Of a DNA stretch of 57,758 bases, positions 27,957 to 37,211 are shown piece after piece. The position numbers and the translations under genes are program-made. The notes below the pieces were generated by a model. That model had not been told where the DNA came from. It saw nothing but the letters and a program-made list of their open reading frames with translations, and made no database searches. Each line of letters begins with the position of its first letter. Positions within the stretch are counted from its first letter, which is position 1. Origin of the DNA: Bacteroidales bacterium (GTDB lineage: Bacteria > Bacteroidota > Bacteroidia > Bacteroidales > Bacteroidaceae); contig SUXN01000016.1 in assembly GCA_015060965.1 (NCBI GenBank), forward strand, positions 1 through 57,758, written 5' to 3'.

Positions 27957-29360
27957 ATGAAAGCGATAAAACGAACAAGAATTGCCGACCTGCTCAAGAG
28001 CAGGGAGTATGGCGTTGAGGTTAATGTCAGAGGTTGGGTAAGAACTCGCCGTAGCAGCAAACAGGTTGCTTTTGTAGCTTTGAACGACGGTTCTACAATC
28101 AACAACGTTCAGGTTGTCATTGATGCCGACAAGTTTGACGAGGAACTCGTGAAGCAGTTCACTACAGGTGCCTGCTTGAGCGTGAACGGTACTCTCGTCG
28201 AGTCTATCGGTGGCGGACAGGCTGTAGAGATACAGGCTACCGAGATTGAGCTTCTTGGTGCTTGTGACAACACATATCCTTTGCAGAAGAAGGGCCAGAC
28301 TATGGAGTTCATGCGCTCTGTAGCCCACCTGCGTCCACGTACAAATACATTCGGTGCGGTTTTCCGTATCCGTCATAATATGGCGTACGCTATCCACAAG
28401 TTCTTCCATGACAAGGGCTTCTACTACTTCCACACTCCGCTGATTACAGCATCTGACTGTGAGGGTGCAGGCCAGATGTTCCAGGTCACGACAATGAACC
28501 TGTATGACCTCAAGAAGGACGAGAACGGCAGCATCATCTATGACAATGACTTCTTCGGAAAGCAGGCAAGTCTCACCGTATCGGGTCAGCTCGAGGGTGA
28601 GTTGGCTGCAACAGCCCTTGGTGCAATCTACACCTTCGGTCCTACTTTCCGTGCCGAGAATTCAAACACTCCACGCCACTTGGCCGAGTTCTGGATGATT
28701 GAGCCCGAGGTTGCGTTCAACGATATATATGACAACATGGAGCTTGCCGAGGAGTTCATCAAGTATTGTGTGCAGTGGGCTCTTGACAACTGTATGGAGG
28801 ACATCACCTTCCTCAACAATATGATTGACAAAGAGCTCATCGCGCGTCTGCGTTCAATCGTTGATACAGAGTTCGTGCGTCTGAGCTACACCGACGGTAT
28901 CAAGATTCTTGAGGATGCCGTGGCTGCCGGCCATAAGTTCGAGTTCCCCGTATATTGGGGTGTCGACCTCGCTTCGGAGCACGAGCGCTACCTCGTCGAA
29001 ACACACTTCAAGCGTCCGGTAATCCTTACAGACTATCCGAAGGAGATCAAGGCCTTCTACATGAAGCAGAACGAGGATGGCAAGACTGTACGTGCAATGG
29101 ATGTGCTCTTCCCGAAAATCGGCGAGATTATCGGTGGCTCGGAGCGTGAGGCAGACTACAACAAGCTGCTAACACGCATTGAAGAGATGAACATTCCTAT
29201 GAAGGATATGTGGTGGTATCTTGACACACGCCGTTACGGCTCATGTCCTCACTCCGGTTTCGGTCTCGGTTTCGAGCGTCTGCTGCTCTTCGTGACAGGT
29301 ATGTCGAACATCCGTGACGTGATTCCTTTCCCACGTACTCCGAATAATGCAGAGTTCTAA
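27957..29360 (+). CDS. asnS: Asparaginyl-tRNA synthetase
   Basis: AsnRS (467 residues) is a class II synthetase that charges tRNA-Asn. An OB-fold anticodon-binding domain at residues 10-110 ([19 protein letters not shown]) is followed by class II motif 2 ([19 protein letters not shown]) and motif 3 ([15 protein letters not shown]). The AEFWMIEPE stretch favours Asn over Asp. The frame is open 19 codons upstream, but the ATG at 27957 gives [13 protein letters not shown], which fits the family N terminus. Confidence 0.96.
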   Translation: MKAIKRTRIADLLKSREYGVEVNVRGWVRTRRSSKQVAFVALNDGSTINNVQVVIDADKFDEELVKQFTTGACLSVNGTLVESIGGGQAVEIQATEIELLGACDNTYPLQKKGQTMEFMRSVAHLRPRTNTFGAVFRIRHNMAYAIHKFFHDKGFYYFHTPLITASDCEGAGQMFQVTTMNLYDLKKDENGSIIYDNDFFGKQASLTVSGQLEGELAATALGAIYTFGPTFRAENSNTPRHLAEFWMIEPEVAFNDIYDNMELAEEFIKYCVQWALDNCMEDITFLNNMIDKELIARLRSIVDTEFVRLSYTDGIKILEDAVAAGHKFEFPVYWGVDLASEHERYLVETHFKRPVILTDYPKEIKAFYMKQNEDGKTVRAMDVLFPKIGEIIGGSEREADYNKLLTRIEEMNIPMKDMWWYLDTRRYGSCPHSGFGLGFERLLLFVTGMSNIRDVIPFPRTPNNAEF

Positions 29361-29379
29361 AAGGATATTTATCATAATG

Positions 29380-29409
29380 ACGATGGCGACCCGGTCGGGT
29401 CGCCATCGT
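29380..29409 (+). terminator. asnS terminator
   Basis: ACGATGGCGACCC (29380-29392) pairs perfectly with GGGTCGCCATCGT (29397-29409) around GGTC. A weak CTGTTTA follows. Confidence 0.75.
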
Positions 29410-29516
29410 CTGTTTATGTGCTGTAGTGATAAATAAACCTAAAAGACTTTTTATTCTGCAATAAAAATATTATACTCGCGTTGTAATATTGAAAGTATCA
29501 AATTTCTCCCGATAAT

Positions 29517-30602
29517 ATGGACAAAAACCGTTATTGTGTAATTATGGCAGGTGGCCAGGGCACACGTCTGTGGCCAATGAGCCGTAAGGCTTATCCCAAA
29601 CAGTTCCAGGATATCTTAGGTTGTGGAAGGACGCTGTTGCAGATTACATATGACCGCTATTGCCGTATCGTTCCCAAAGAAAATATACTTGTCTCTACGC
29701 ATGTCGATTATGCCGATCTTGTCAGGGAACAGTTGCCTGATCTGCAGCGGGGACAGGTAATCCATGAGCCGGCTTTCAGGGGGACAGCTCCCAGTCTTGC
29801 GAATATGGCATGTCATATCCGTACCCTGAATCCAAAGGCGAACATTGTCATCGCGCAGAGCGACCAGCTTGTGCTTGATGAAACGAAGTTCGTGGATGTC
29901 ATCTCGCGGGGTTTTGACTTTGTTGCGGAGAACAATAAACTGGTAGTCGTTGGCATAAAGCCTACATGTCCCGAAACACGTTACGGATATATCCAGGTTG
30001 ATGGTGCTCCTGAATCCGATTTCTTCTATAAGGTAAGGACATTTACCGAGAAACCGCAGTATGAATTTGCCAAGATATTCATGGACAGCGGTGAGTTCTA
30101 CTGGAACTCGGGTATATATATATGGAATGTCCAGACCATAATAGATACCATGTCAAAGTATCTGCCCGAGATGATGCGTACCCTTGAGGAGATATACCGT
30201 GAGATACCCGACCGTGACCAGCGCCGCAGACGCGGGTATGAGATATACACCTCTTTCCCCAATGCCTCGCTTGATATGAGTGTCATGGAACGTGCCGATA
30301 ACGTATATGTAGCGGTTGCGGAATTCGGGTGGGCGGATATCGGAACATGGGAGACTCTCTACGGTACTATGCCCAAGGACGGTGACGGTAATGTGGTCCT
30401 GAACTGTTCTACGTTGAAATACAACAGCCATAATAACCTGATTATGTTGCCCAAAGGCAAACTTGCGGTTGTTCAGGGTGTGGACGATATGCTTGTCATT
30501 GATTCGGAGAATGTCCTGATGATATGCCGTAAGGGTGACGAGAAAGAGATTCGTAAGATTCTTAATGATGTAAAGATGAAGTTGGGGGACAAGTTCTTAT
30601 AG
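29517..30602 (+). CDS. manC: Mannose-1-phosphate guanylyltransferase
   Basis: This 361-residue enzyme makes GDP-mannose from mannose-1-phosphate and GTP, a precursor for surface polysaccharides and GDP-fucose. The nucleotidyltransferase signature GGQGTRLWPMSR is at residues 12-23, with AQSDQLV, TFTEKPQYEFA and FYWNSGIYIWN further on. It lacks the phosphomannose-isomerase half of the two-domain ManC/AlgA enzymes. It stands alone between two terminators. Confidence 0.92.
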   Translation: MDKNRYCVIMAGGQGTRLWPMSRKAYPKQFQDILGCGRTLLQITYDRYCRIVPKENILVSTHVDYADLVREQLPDLQRGQVIHEPAFRGTAPSLANMACHIRTLNPKANIVIAQSDQLVLDETKFVDVISRGFDFVAENNKLVVVGIKPTCPETRYGYIQVDGAPESDFFYKVRTFTEKPQYEFAKIFMDSGEFYWNSGIYIWNVQTIIDTMSKYLPEMMRTLEEIYREIPDRDQRRRRGYEIYTSFPNASLDMSVMERADNVYVAVAEFGWADIGTWETLYGTMPKDGDGNVVLNCSTLKYNSHNNLIMLPKGKLAVVQGVDDMLVIDSENVLMICRKGDEKEIRKILNDVKMKLGDKFL

Positions 30603-30622
30603 TGTTCCCCGGACCTTGCAAT

Positions 30623-30659
30623 AAAAGCGGAGAAAGCACCTGGTGCTTTCTCCGCTTTT
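30623..30659. terminator. Bidirectional terminator, manC / LolC-E gene
   Basis: AAAAGCGGAGAAAGCA (30623-30638) and TGCTTTCTCCGCTTTT (30644-30659) form a 16-bp perfect stem with a CCTGG loop. A tail and T tail lie on both sides, and it sits between convergent genes. Confidence 0.85.
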
Positions 30660-30671
30660 GATGTATGTGTG

Positions 30672-31901
30672 TCATACCAGCTTGCGGGTGAGTATCCTTA
30701 CGGGTAACCACACGGCCGTAATACCTACTGCAAGCACGGTGACAAATGTCGTGAGTATGTCATTCATGTGTACCTCGACGGGATAGCTGTTTACAACGAA
30801 ACTCTCGGTACTTCCCATGGATATGAATCCGAATTCCTGTTGTGCAAGGCAAAGGGCAAGGCCTATGACTATTCCTGCCAATGCTCCGGCTGCCGAGATG
30901 ATGATGCCTTCATATATGAATATGTTGGCAATGGTCTTGTTGTCGGCGCCCATGCTGCGCAAGGTGTTCATGTTGTCGCGCTTCTCGATTATCAGCATCG
31001 ACAGCGAACCTACGATGTTGAAGCAGGCAACAAGCAGTATGAAAGTAAGGAATATGTATGAGATAAGCTTCTCAATCTGCATAACCTTGTATATGTCGTC
31101 CTGCTGTTCGTAGCGGTCCTTTATGATGTAGTCGCTGCCGAGTATTGCCTCGAGTCTCTCTTTTGTCTCCTCAATCTCCGTGCCGGGAGCAACTTTTATC
31201 TCCATTGATGTTGCCTCGTTTGGCTTGCGGCGGAAGATCTTGCGGGTAAACTCGTTTGATGTGAGTATGTATCCTCCGTCATACTCCGGTTGGTTCACGA
31301 TGAATGCAAGGCCAGAAGAGAGCAATACTCCCTTCTTGAAATTGCGTGCAGGCATTGTCAGGTTTATCTTGCCGCCTCTGTTGGGGGCATACACCTCCAA
31401 TGGAGTGGTGAAGAATATACCGCAGTTGAGTTCATTGATGATTTTTCCGCCAAGTACTGCGTAGCTGTTGAGAGAATCCTGCAATATGAACTCTCCGTTG
31501 CCGTGAAGAACCCTTTCTATGTCTGTGAGCTGTGAGAATTTGTCGTCGACACCCTTGAGTGTCACCATCACCTGCTTGCCGCCGTATTCTACAAGCGCTT
31601 TGTCCTCTACGCTGAAAGAGACAACTGCAATGCCTTCTGCGTTTGCGGCAGTTTCAATCTCGGGGCTGTCGGTAAAGAAACTCTTGCCCTGTGCCGCGGT
31701 AACCTTGATGTCGGGGTCAAATGCCGTGAATTGGTCGGCGACAACTCCCTGGAAACCGTTGAATACTGACAGGGTACACACCATAGCTGCCGTGGCCAAT
31801 GCAATACCGGCAATGGCCACCCCTGATATTATGTTTATCACCTGGTGGCTCTTCTTTGAGAAAAGGTAGCGTTTGGCAATGTACAGCGACAGGTTCATCA
31901 C
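30672..31901 (-). CDS. LolC/LolE-type ABC transporter permease
   Basis: This 409-residue inner-membrane protein has the FtsX/LolE layout: one membrane helix near residues 22-46, a large periplasmic domain and three helices in the C-terminal 140 residues. The start LYIAKRYLFSKKSHQVINIIS is the LolC/E family opening. It likely works with the LolD ATPase encoded at 48 kb to release lipoproteins. One gene of this type is visible, so LolC versus LolE cannot be settled. It is last in an operon after rbfA (8-base gap). Confidence 0.87.
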   Translation of the reverse strand: MMNLSLYIAKRYLFSKKSHQVINIISGVAIAGIALATAAMVCTLSVFNGFQGVVADQFTAFDPDIKVTAAQGKSFFTDSPEIETAANAEGIAVVSFSVEDKALVEYGGKQVMVTLKGVDDKFSQLTDIERVLHGNGEFILQDSLNSYAVLGGKIINELNCGIFFTTPLEVYAPNRGGKINLTMPARNFKKGVLLSSGLAFIVNQPEYDGGYILTSNEFTRKIFRRKPNEATSMEIKVAPGTEIEETKERLEAILGSDYIIKDRYEQQDDIYKVMQIEKLISYIFLTFILLVACFNIVGSLSMLIIEKRDNMNTLRSMGADNKTIANIFIYEGIIISAAGALAGIVIGLALCLAQQEFGFISMGSTESFVVNSYPVEVHMNDILTTFVTVLAVGITAVWLPVRILTRKLV

Positions 31902-31909
31902 GTTCCCCT

Positions 31910-32245
31910 TTATTCCTTGAGCAGCTTGTCTATGTTCTCGATGTAGTCGAGCGAGTCGTCAATGTAGAAACGTATCTCGGGAATGATGCGCAGCTGGTGG
32001 CGCACTCTGTTGCCCAGTTCAAAGCGTATGGCCTTGATGTTCTCGTTCAGGTGGTTCACCACCTCATTTGCCTTCTCCGACGGGAACACGCTAAGGTAAG
32101 CCTTCGCGATACCCAGGTCAGGGCTCACGCGTACAATGCTCACCGATACCATTATGCCGCGGCTCTCCTTTGCAAGGCGCAGGAGAATATCGCTCAGTTC
32201 CTTCTGTCTAAGGCGTGCAATCTTGTTCTGTCTTGTACTGTCCAT
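31910..32245 (-). CDS. rbfA: Ribosome-binding factor A
   Basis: RbfA (111 residues) binds the 30S subunit near helix 1 of 16S rRNA and aids late maturation. It has the single KH-like domain with the DSTRQNKIARLRQKELSDIL opening, the VSPDLGIAKAYLSVFP strand and RHQLRIIPEIRFYIDDS. Length is near the family minimum. It sits between the methyltransferase and the permease in the same transcript. Confidence 0.93.
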   Translation of the reverse strand: MDSTRQNKIARLRQKELSDILLRLAKESRGIMVSVSIVRVSPDLGIAKAYLSVFPSEKANEVVNHLNENIKAIRFELGNRVRHQLRIIPEIRFYIDDSLDYIENIDKLLKE

Positions 32246-32255
32246 ATTCTTATAT

Positions 32256-32891
32256 TTATTTTTTTCTGATTATCGTAAGTCCGTCGCGCAGGGGCAGGAT
32301 AACTACCTCGACCCTCTCGTCGCCCCGGACATGGTCGTTGAAGGCTCTCACTCCGTTTGTCTGTGCATCCTGACGCTCCGGCTCAATCACATGGCCGTCC
32401 CATAGCGTGTTGTCGGCAAGAATCCAGCCGCCCTCATTGAGGTGACTCATTGCCATCTCGTAGTATTCGATGTACTCACGTTTGTTGCCGTCGATGAATG
32501 CCATGTCGAACTTCTCGCCTAAGGTAGGTACAATCTCAAGGGCATTGCCAATGATGAACTCTATCTTGTCGGCGTACTCCGACCCCTCTATCCAGCGTCG
32601 TGTAAAGTCCTCAAGCTCGTCCTCGACCTCAAATGTGAATATCTTGCCTCCTTCGTCAAGTCCCTCGGCCATACACAGAGCCGAGTATCCCGTGAAGGTC
32701 CCGATTTCAAGTATGCGCTTGGGGCGCATCATCTTCACCAGGAACTTCAGCAGTCGTCCCTGGATGTGCCCCGATGCCATCTGCGGGGCAAGAATCTCCA
32801 CATGTGTGGCGCGGAACAGCCTGTAGAGGTAGTCGCCCTCGGGGCTGCTGTGGCTGGCAATATAGTCGTCAAGTGGTGTCGTCAGGCTCAT
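32256..32891 (-). CDS. SAM-dependent O-methyltransferase (caffeoyl-CoA type)
   Basis: This 211-residue class I methyltransferase belongs to the O-methyltransferase family 3 (caffeoyl-CoA type). The SAM-binding motif is ILEIGTFTGYSALCMAEGL, followed by acidic motif post I (FEVED) and the metal site DGNKREYIEYYE with DNTLWDG. The substrate cannot be told from sequence; the genomic neighbour rbfA is no guide. It leads the operon and has its own -7 box. Confidence 0.9.
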   Translation of the reverse strand: MSLTTPLDDYIASHSSPEGDYLYRLFRATHVEILAPQMASGHIQGRLLKFLVKMMRPKRILEIGTFTGYSALCMAEGLDEGGKIFTFEVEDELEDFTRRWIEGSEYADKIEFIIGNALEIVPTLGEKFDMAFIDGNKREYIEYYEMAMSHLNEGGWILADNTLWDGHVIEPERQDAQTNGVRAFNDHVRGDERVEVVILPLRDGLTIIRKK

Positions 32892-32920
32892 ATATAACGT
32901 AGTTATATCCTTTCAATCCG

Positions 32921-32928
32921 CGAAGATA
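32921..32928 (-). promoter_or_regulatory. -7 box of the methyltransferase-rbfA operon
   Basis: On the minus strand this reads TATCTTCG, a common variant of TAnnTTTG, 29 bases before the start codon. No clear -33 element. Confidence 0.5.
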
Positions 32929-33107
32929 CGAATAAGCGGGCTAAAAAATGAAGCTTGCTTTGATTTTTTTACCGCCGGAGAAGATGTATGTGCACAGAAA
33001 GTGAAGGTACAACATTCTGGACAGCAGTCAAAAAGGTATGTCCCTAAACCTTGCCGCAGTTCTCCATTTCATGTTTTTTTCTTATTTTCGCGGAAAAGTT
33101 TCTTCTT

Positions 33108-34022
33108 ATGGCACAGAAAACAGCCCTGAATACAAAGTCGCCGCTTATGAGCTACCGCATATACCTGAAGCTTGAGAAATCGCTCCAGCCGAATACGGTA
33201 GAGGCTTATTTGAGCGACATTGAGAAATTCTCGGCTTACCTTGAAGGGGGTGCCGATGCATTGCTCTCTGTCACCCTTGATGAGCTCCGTGGTTTTGTGG
33301 CGTCGCTATCCGATGTGGGCATCCATGCCCGTTCGCAGGCACGCATACTCTCTTCGTTGCGCTCCTTCTATGGCTTCCTCAAACTCGACGGCTTTATATC
33401 AGAAGACCCGACCGAACTGCTGAAATCTCCCAAGATAGGTGTGCATCTGCCCGACGTGCTCACTGTGCAGGAGATCGATGATATAATAAATGCCATTGAC
33501 CTCTCAAAAAAAGAAGGACAGCGCAACCGTGCGATGATTGAGGTGCTCTACAGCTGTGGTCTGCGCGTGTCGGAGCTGTGCAGCCTGCGTATGTCCGACC
33601 TCTATCTCGCCGAACAGTTCATACGCGTCACCGGCAAGGGTGACAAGCAGCGTCTGGTACCGATTTCCGGGCGTGCGATAGCTGAACTCGAGGCCTATTT
33701 CTGCGACCGCAACAGGATTGAAATCAAACCGGGTTACGAGGACTTCGTGTTCATCAGCGAAAGGCTCAAGAAGCCGCTCTCACGCATTATGGTGTTCCAT
33801 TTCATCAAGCAGCTGGTTGTGGTGGCCGGTGTAAAGAAATGTGTCAGCCCGCACACCTTCCGCCACTCCTTTGCCACCCATCTGCTCGAGGGCGGTGCAA
33901 ACCTCCGTGTGATACAGGCAATGCTCGGTCACGAGAGTATTGCTACCACCGAAATATATGCTCACATCGACCGTACACGTCTGCGTGAGGAGATAATAGA
34001 ACATCATCCCCGTAACCGTTGA
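33108..34022 (+). CDS. xerD: Tyrosine recombinase XerD
   Basis: XerD (304 residues) resolves chromosome dimers at dif together with XerC. It has the N-terminal SAM-like DNA-binding domain (residues 10-110) and the catalytic set: Arg in GLRVSELCSL, Lys in GKGDKQRLVP, His-x-x-Arg in HTFRHSFATHLL, His in GHESIATT and Tyr in IYAHID. Start at 33108 (MAQKTALNT); the frame upstream encodes unrelated residues. The catalytic residues are complete and there are no phage or att features near it, so it is a housekeeping recombinase. Confidence 0.9.
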   Translation: MAQKTALNTKSPLMSYRIYLKLEKSLQPNTVEAYLSDIEKFSAYLEGGADALLSVTLDELRGFVASLSDVGIHARSQARILSSLRSFYGFLKLDGFISEDPTELLKSPKIGVHLPDVLTVQEIDDIINAIDLSKKEGQRNRAMIEVLYSCGLRVSELCSLRMSDLYLAEQFIRVTGKGDKQRLVPISGRAIAELEAYFCDRNRIEIKPGYEDFVFISERLKKPLSRIMVFHFIKQLVVVAGVKKCVSPHTFRHSFATHLLEGGANLRVIQAMLGHESIATTEIYAHIDRTRLREEIIEHHPRNR

Positions 34023-34066
34023 TTGTGAAAAATATAAAATATTTTGTATTACGCGGTTGTTTGATT

Positions 34067-34096
34067 TTGTCATTTGAAAGAGTCGGGTTACCTTTG
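34067..34096 (+). promoter_or_regulatory. Promoter of the TPR lipoprotein gene
   Basis: TTG (34067-34069), a 19-base spacer and TACCTTTG (34089-34096) match the consensus. The leader is about 100 bases. Confidence 0.65.
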
Positions 34097-34205
34097 TACA
34101 GAATAAGGCTGTCCATGGCAGGCGCGTTCCCGGCTCTCTGTTGCCGTGCTGCTCCATGCGTGGCGTAATACATACACGACAGAACGAATCATTAAAAAAT
34201 AATCA

Positions 34206-35909
34206 ATGTTTAAGAAATTATCTCTATTGTTCGCTTGTGCGGCTATAGCCGTATTGAGTTCGTGCAGCTCAAAGATGGGCGCAATGAAACCGGAGTACTT
34301 CACTGTTACTCCGGCAGTGTTGGAAGTTGTAGGCAGCGAGGTTCCTGTTACTATCGACGGAAAGTTCCCTGCAAAGGTGTTCAACAAGAAATCAGTCTTG
34401 ACCGTTATTCCTGTACTCAAGTATGAGGGTGGCGAGGCTCTTGCCGAGCCTGTGGTGTTCCAGGGCGAGAAGGTACGCGGTAACGACCGTGTCATCTCTT
34501 ATGACAACGGCGGCAGCTTCAAGACAAAGATGACCTTTGACTATGTTCCGGCTATGGAGGATGCTGAACTCTATCTCCGCTTTGTTGTGAACAAGGGCAG
34601 CAAAACATACAATCTTCCCGACGTGAAGGTTGCCGACGGTTGCATCGCTACATCACAGCTCTATCGCCAGACTGCTGCTTCGGCAAACATTGCTATCGGT
34701 GAGGATGCCTTCCAGCGTGTAATCAAGCAGGCCAAGGAGGCTAACATCATGTTCCTTATCCAGCAGACAAACCTTCGTGCTTCCCAGATCACTACCGAGG
34801 AGATGGAGGAACTTAAGGCTGCAATGGCCGACATCGCAAAGGATTTTGAGAACAAGGTAATCGACGAGGTCGAGGTGTCTGCCTACGCATCACCCGACGG
34901 TGGCGTTGCCCTCAATGACAACATCGCTACAGGCCGTGAGCTCAACACTGCAAAGTTCGTGAAGCAGGAGATGAAGAAGGCTAAGCTCGACGGTTATGTC
35001 GACAGCAAGTATACAGCCGAGGACTGGGAGGGCTTCCAGGAGCTTATCTCAAAGTCGGAGCTTCCCGATAAGGAACTTATCCTTCGTGTGCTCTCAATGT
35101 ACGATGATCCCGAGGAGCGTGAGGCACAGATAAAGAACATCTCTTCAATCTACAGCGAGATTGCCGATGAGGTTCTTCCTAAATTGCGCCGTGCACGTAT
35201 CACTCTGAACTATCAGCTTATCGGCCGTAGTGACGAGCAGATCCAGGAGCAGTATGCAGCTGATCCAAAAGTGCTTTCACTCGAGGAGATCCTTTACTCT
35301 TCAATCCTCACCGAGGATGCCGAGGAGCAGAGAGAGATTTTCAATACAGCAATCAAGTTGCATCCTACAGATTACCGTGCATACAACAACCTTGGCGTAA
35401 TGGCTTACAACGCAGGTGACTACAACACTGCCGCAAGCTACTTCCAGAAGGCATTGGCTGCCAATTCAAGCGCACCTGAGGTGCAGTTGAACCTTGGCTA
35501 TCTTGAGCTTCTCCAGGGTAACGTATCCGATGCAGAGGCTCTTATGGCTCTCGGTGCAGAGGCAAAGGCCGGTGATGAGGCTCTTGGTAATCTCTACATC
35601 GCTCAGGGTGAGTATGGCCGTGCTGCGGCTCTTCTTGACGGCAAGGCTACCAACAGCGCTGCCCTTGCACAGCTCTTGAACAAGGACTACAGCACTGCAC
35701 GTCAGACAATCGACGAGATTGCTGAACCGGATGCTACAACACACTACATCAAGGCTCTGCTCGGTGCGCGTACATCAAATATCGCTTATGTGTATGACGG
35801 TTTGAAGGCTGCAATCAAGCTTGATCCTTCAATGGCAAAGAAAGCTGCAGGTGACCTTGAGTTCACAAAGTACCTGCAGGACGCTACATTCCAGTCAATC
35901 CTCAAGTAA
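34206..35909 (+). CDS. Lipoprotein with OmpA-like segment and TPR domain
   Basis: This 567-residue protein has a lipoprotein signal (lipobox VLSSC, Cys near residue 20). Residues 25-140 look like beta strands. A mid-region has the pattern EVSAYASPDGG with GRELNTAKFV, which resembles the fold-defining stretch of OmpA-family domains, though it is interrupted. Residues 375-450 hold tetratricopeptide repeats (YRAYNNLGVMAYNAGDYNTA, EVQLNLGYLELLQGN). It is acidic and rich in Ala and Glu. The combination suggests an outer-membrane scaffold that touches peptidoglycan, but I cannot name a function. It lies between xerD and dprA and has its own promoter. Confidence 0.8.
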   Translation: MFKKLSLLFACAAIAVLSSCSSKMGAMKPEYFTVTPAVLEVVGSEVPVTIDGKFPAKVFNKKSVLTVIPVLKYEGGEALAEPVVFQGEKVRGNDRVISYDNGGSFKTKMTFDYVPAMEDAELYLRFVVNKGSKTYNLPDVKVADGCIATSQLYRQTAASANIAIGEDAFQRVIKQAKEANIMFLIQQTNLRASQITTEEMEELKAAMADIAKDFENKVIDEVEVSAYASPDGGVALNDNIATGRELNTAKFVKQEMKKAKLDGYVDSKYTAEDWEGFQELISKSELPDKELILRVLSMYDDPEEREAQIKNISSIYSEIADEVLPKLRRARITLNYQLIGRSDEQIQEQYAADPKVLSLEEILYSSILTEDAEEQREIFNTAIKLHPTDYRAYNNLGVMAYNAGDYNTAASYFQKALAANSSAPEVQLNLGYLELLQGNVSDAEALMALGAEAKAGDEALGNLYIAQGEYGRAAALLDGKATNSAALAQLLNKDYSTARQTIDEIAEPDATTHYIKALLGARTSNIAYVYDGLKAAIKLDPSMAKKAAGDLEFTKYLQDATFQSILK

Positions 35910-35924
35910 TACAGCCCTGTTAAA

Positions 35925-37058
35925 GTGGCAAGACTATTGATAAATGAACAGGTTGCGATGCTTGCGCTCTCAAGGGCGCAGGTGCCGCAACTTGCTTTTT
36001 TACGTCGCCTTATCGAGGAGGTCGGCAGCGCAAAGGAACTGCTTGAGAACGCGTCGCATATACAGGATATCGTGCCCGATGCAACACCGAAGCTCGTGTC
36101 GCTGCTCACCGACCGTTCGCTTGTCGAGCTTGCCGAGCGTGAGATGGAGTTCATAGAAAAGAACAATATAAAACTCATCTGCATGGGCGATGAGGCCTAT
36201 CCCTGCCGTCTTTCCGAGTGCGATGATGCTCCGTTGGTACTTCACTCTATGGGCAATGCCGACCTTAATGCCCGTCACATAGTCTCCATTGTGGGTACAC
36301 GCCATGCAAGCGAGTACGGTAAGGAGCTGTGTGCCAATTTTGTTGCCGACCTTGCAAAGTTCGTGCCCGGCACGCTCATCGTCAGTGGACTGGCATACGG
36401 CATTGATGTGTGTGCCCACCGCGCGGCTCTGAATGCAGGCTTGCCCACAGTGGGAGTGCTTGCCCATGGACTCGACCGCATATATCCGAGTGTGCATCGT
36501 TCCACAGCAAAGAGTATGCTTGAGAAAGGTGGTCTGCTCTCGGAATTTATGAGCGGGACAGAACCTTTCAAGCAGTTTTTTGTGCAGCGTAACAGGATTG
36601 TTGCCGGAATGTCCGATGCCACTGTGGTGGTTGAGTCGGCATCAAAAGGCGGTTCGCTCATCACTGCATCAATTGCACAGAGCTATTCGCGCGACTGCTT
36701 TGCTTTCCCCGGCAGGGTGAACGACCAGTATTCCTGCGGTTGCAACGAACTCGTGAGCCGCAACAAGGCTGCGCTCATAACAAGTGCCTGGGATTTTGTC
36801 GAGGCAATGAACTGGGAGGTGGCGACAAAGAAAAAAAGTGCCGATGAGTTGCAGACAGAGCTCTTTCCGGAACTTACACCCGAGGAGAATGCTGTAATCA
36901 CAGCACTGCGAGCCGACAGCGACGGCATGCAGGTAAACCAGTTGGTTGTCAGGCTGAATATCCCCATAAACAAACTCCTGCCCCTGCTGTTCGAAATGGA
37001 GATGAAGGGGTATGTAAAGGCCGTAGCCGGCGGTTGTTACAGGGCAATGATGCGGTAG
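35925..37058 (+). CDS. dprA: DNA-processing protein DprA
   Basis: DprA (377 residues) binds incoming single-stranded DNA and loads RecA in transformation; it is also widely present in non-competent bacteria. It has an N-terminal helical domain, the Rossmann-like core (SIVGTRHASEYG, VSGLAYGIDVCAHRAAL, FVQRNRIVAGMSDATVVVE) and a C-terminal winged helix (NQLVVRLNIPINKLLPLLFEM). The start is a GTG 15 bases after the lipoprotein stop; no ATG fits as well, since the next in-frame Met would cut the first helix. Confidence 0.92.
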   Translation: MARLLINEQVAMLALSRAQVPQLAFLRRLIEEVGSAKELLENASHIQDIVPDATPKLVSLLTDRSLVELAEREMEFIEKNNIKLICMGDEAYPCRLSECDDAPLVLHSMGNADLNARHIVSIVGTRHASEYGKELCANFVADLAKFVPGTLIVSGLAYGIDVCAHRAALNAGLPTVGVLAHGLDRIYPSVHRSTAKSMLEKGGLLSEFMSGTEPFKQFFVQRNRIVAGMSDATVVVESASKGGSLITASIAQSYSRDCFAFPGRVNDQYSCGCNELVSRNKAALITSAWDFVEAMNWEVATKKKSADELQTELFPELTPEENAVITALRADSDGMQVNQLVVRLNIPINKLLPLLFEMEMKGYVKAVAGGCYRAMMR

Positions 37059-37098
37059 TATTTTTAAAGCAATGATATAGCTGTTGAGCCGATGGCTT

Positions 37099-37170
37099 TG
37101 TCATATCGAACGAATGTGAGATATCTGTTGAATTTAATTATGAGATTTCTCCCTTTTGGTCGAAATGACA
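37099..37170. repeat. TGTCAT...ATGACA palindromic repeat, copy 1
   Basis: Begins TGTCATATCGAACGAATGTG and ends TCGAAATGACA, with GAGATATCT and GAGATTTCTC inside. The ends are complementary, so the copy can fold into one hairpin. This is the shortest copy (72 bp) of the family described in the findings. Confidence 0.7.
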
Positions 37171-37211
37171 CAACTATGGCATTGGGGGCAATATCTATAT
37201 TATTACCATTT

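Noticed and set aside
33108-34022. XerD as a sign of an integrated phage or element
   Set aside because: It has all features of a housekeeping XerD, with no att sites, phage genes or tRNA next to it.
35944-36156. ATG at 35944 as dprA start
   Set aside because: It is in another frame; the GTG at 35925 is the start that keeps the first helix.
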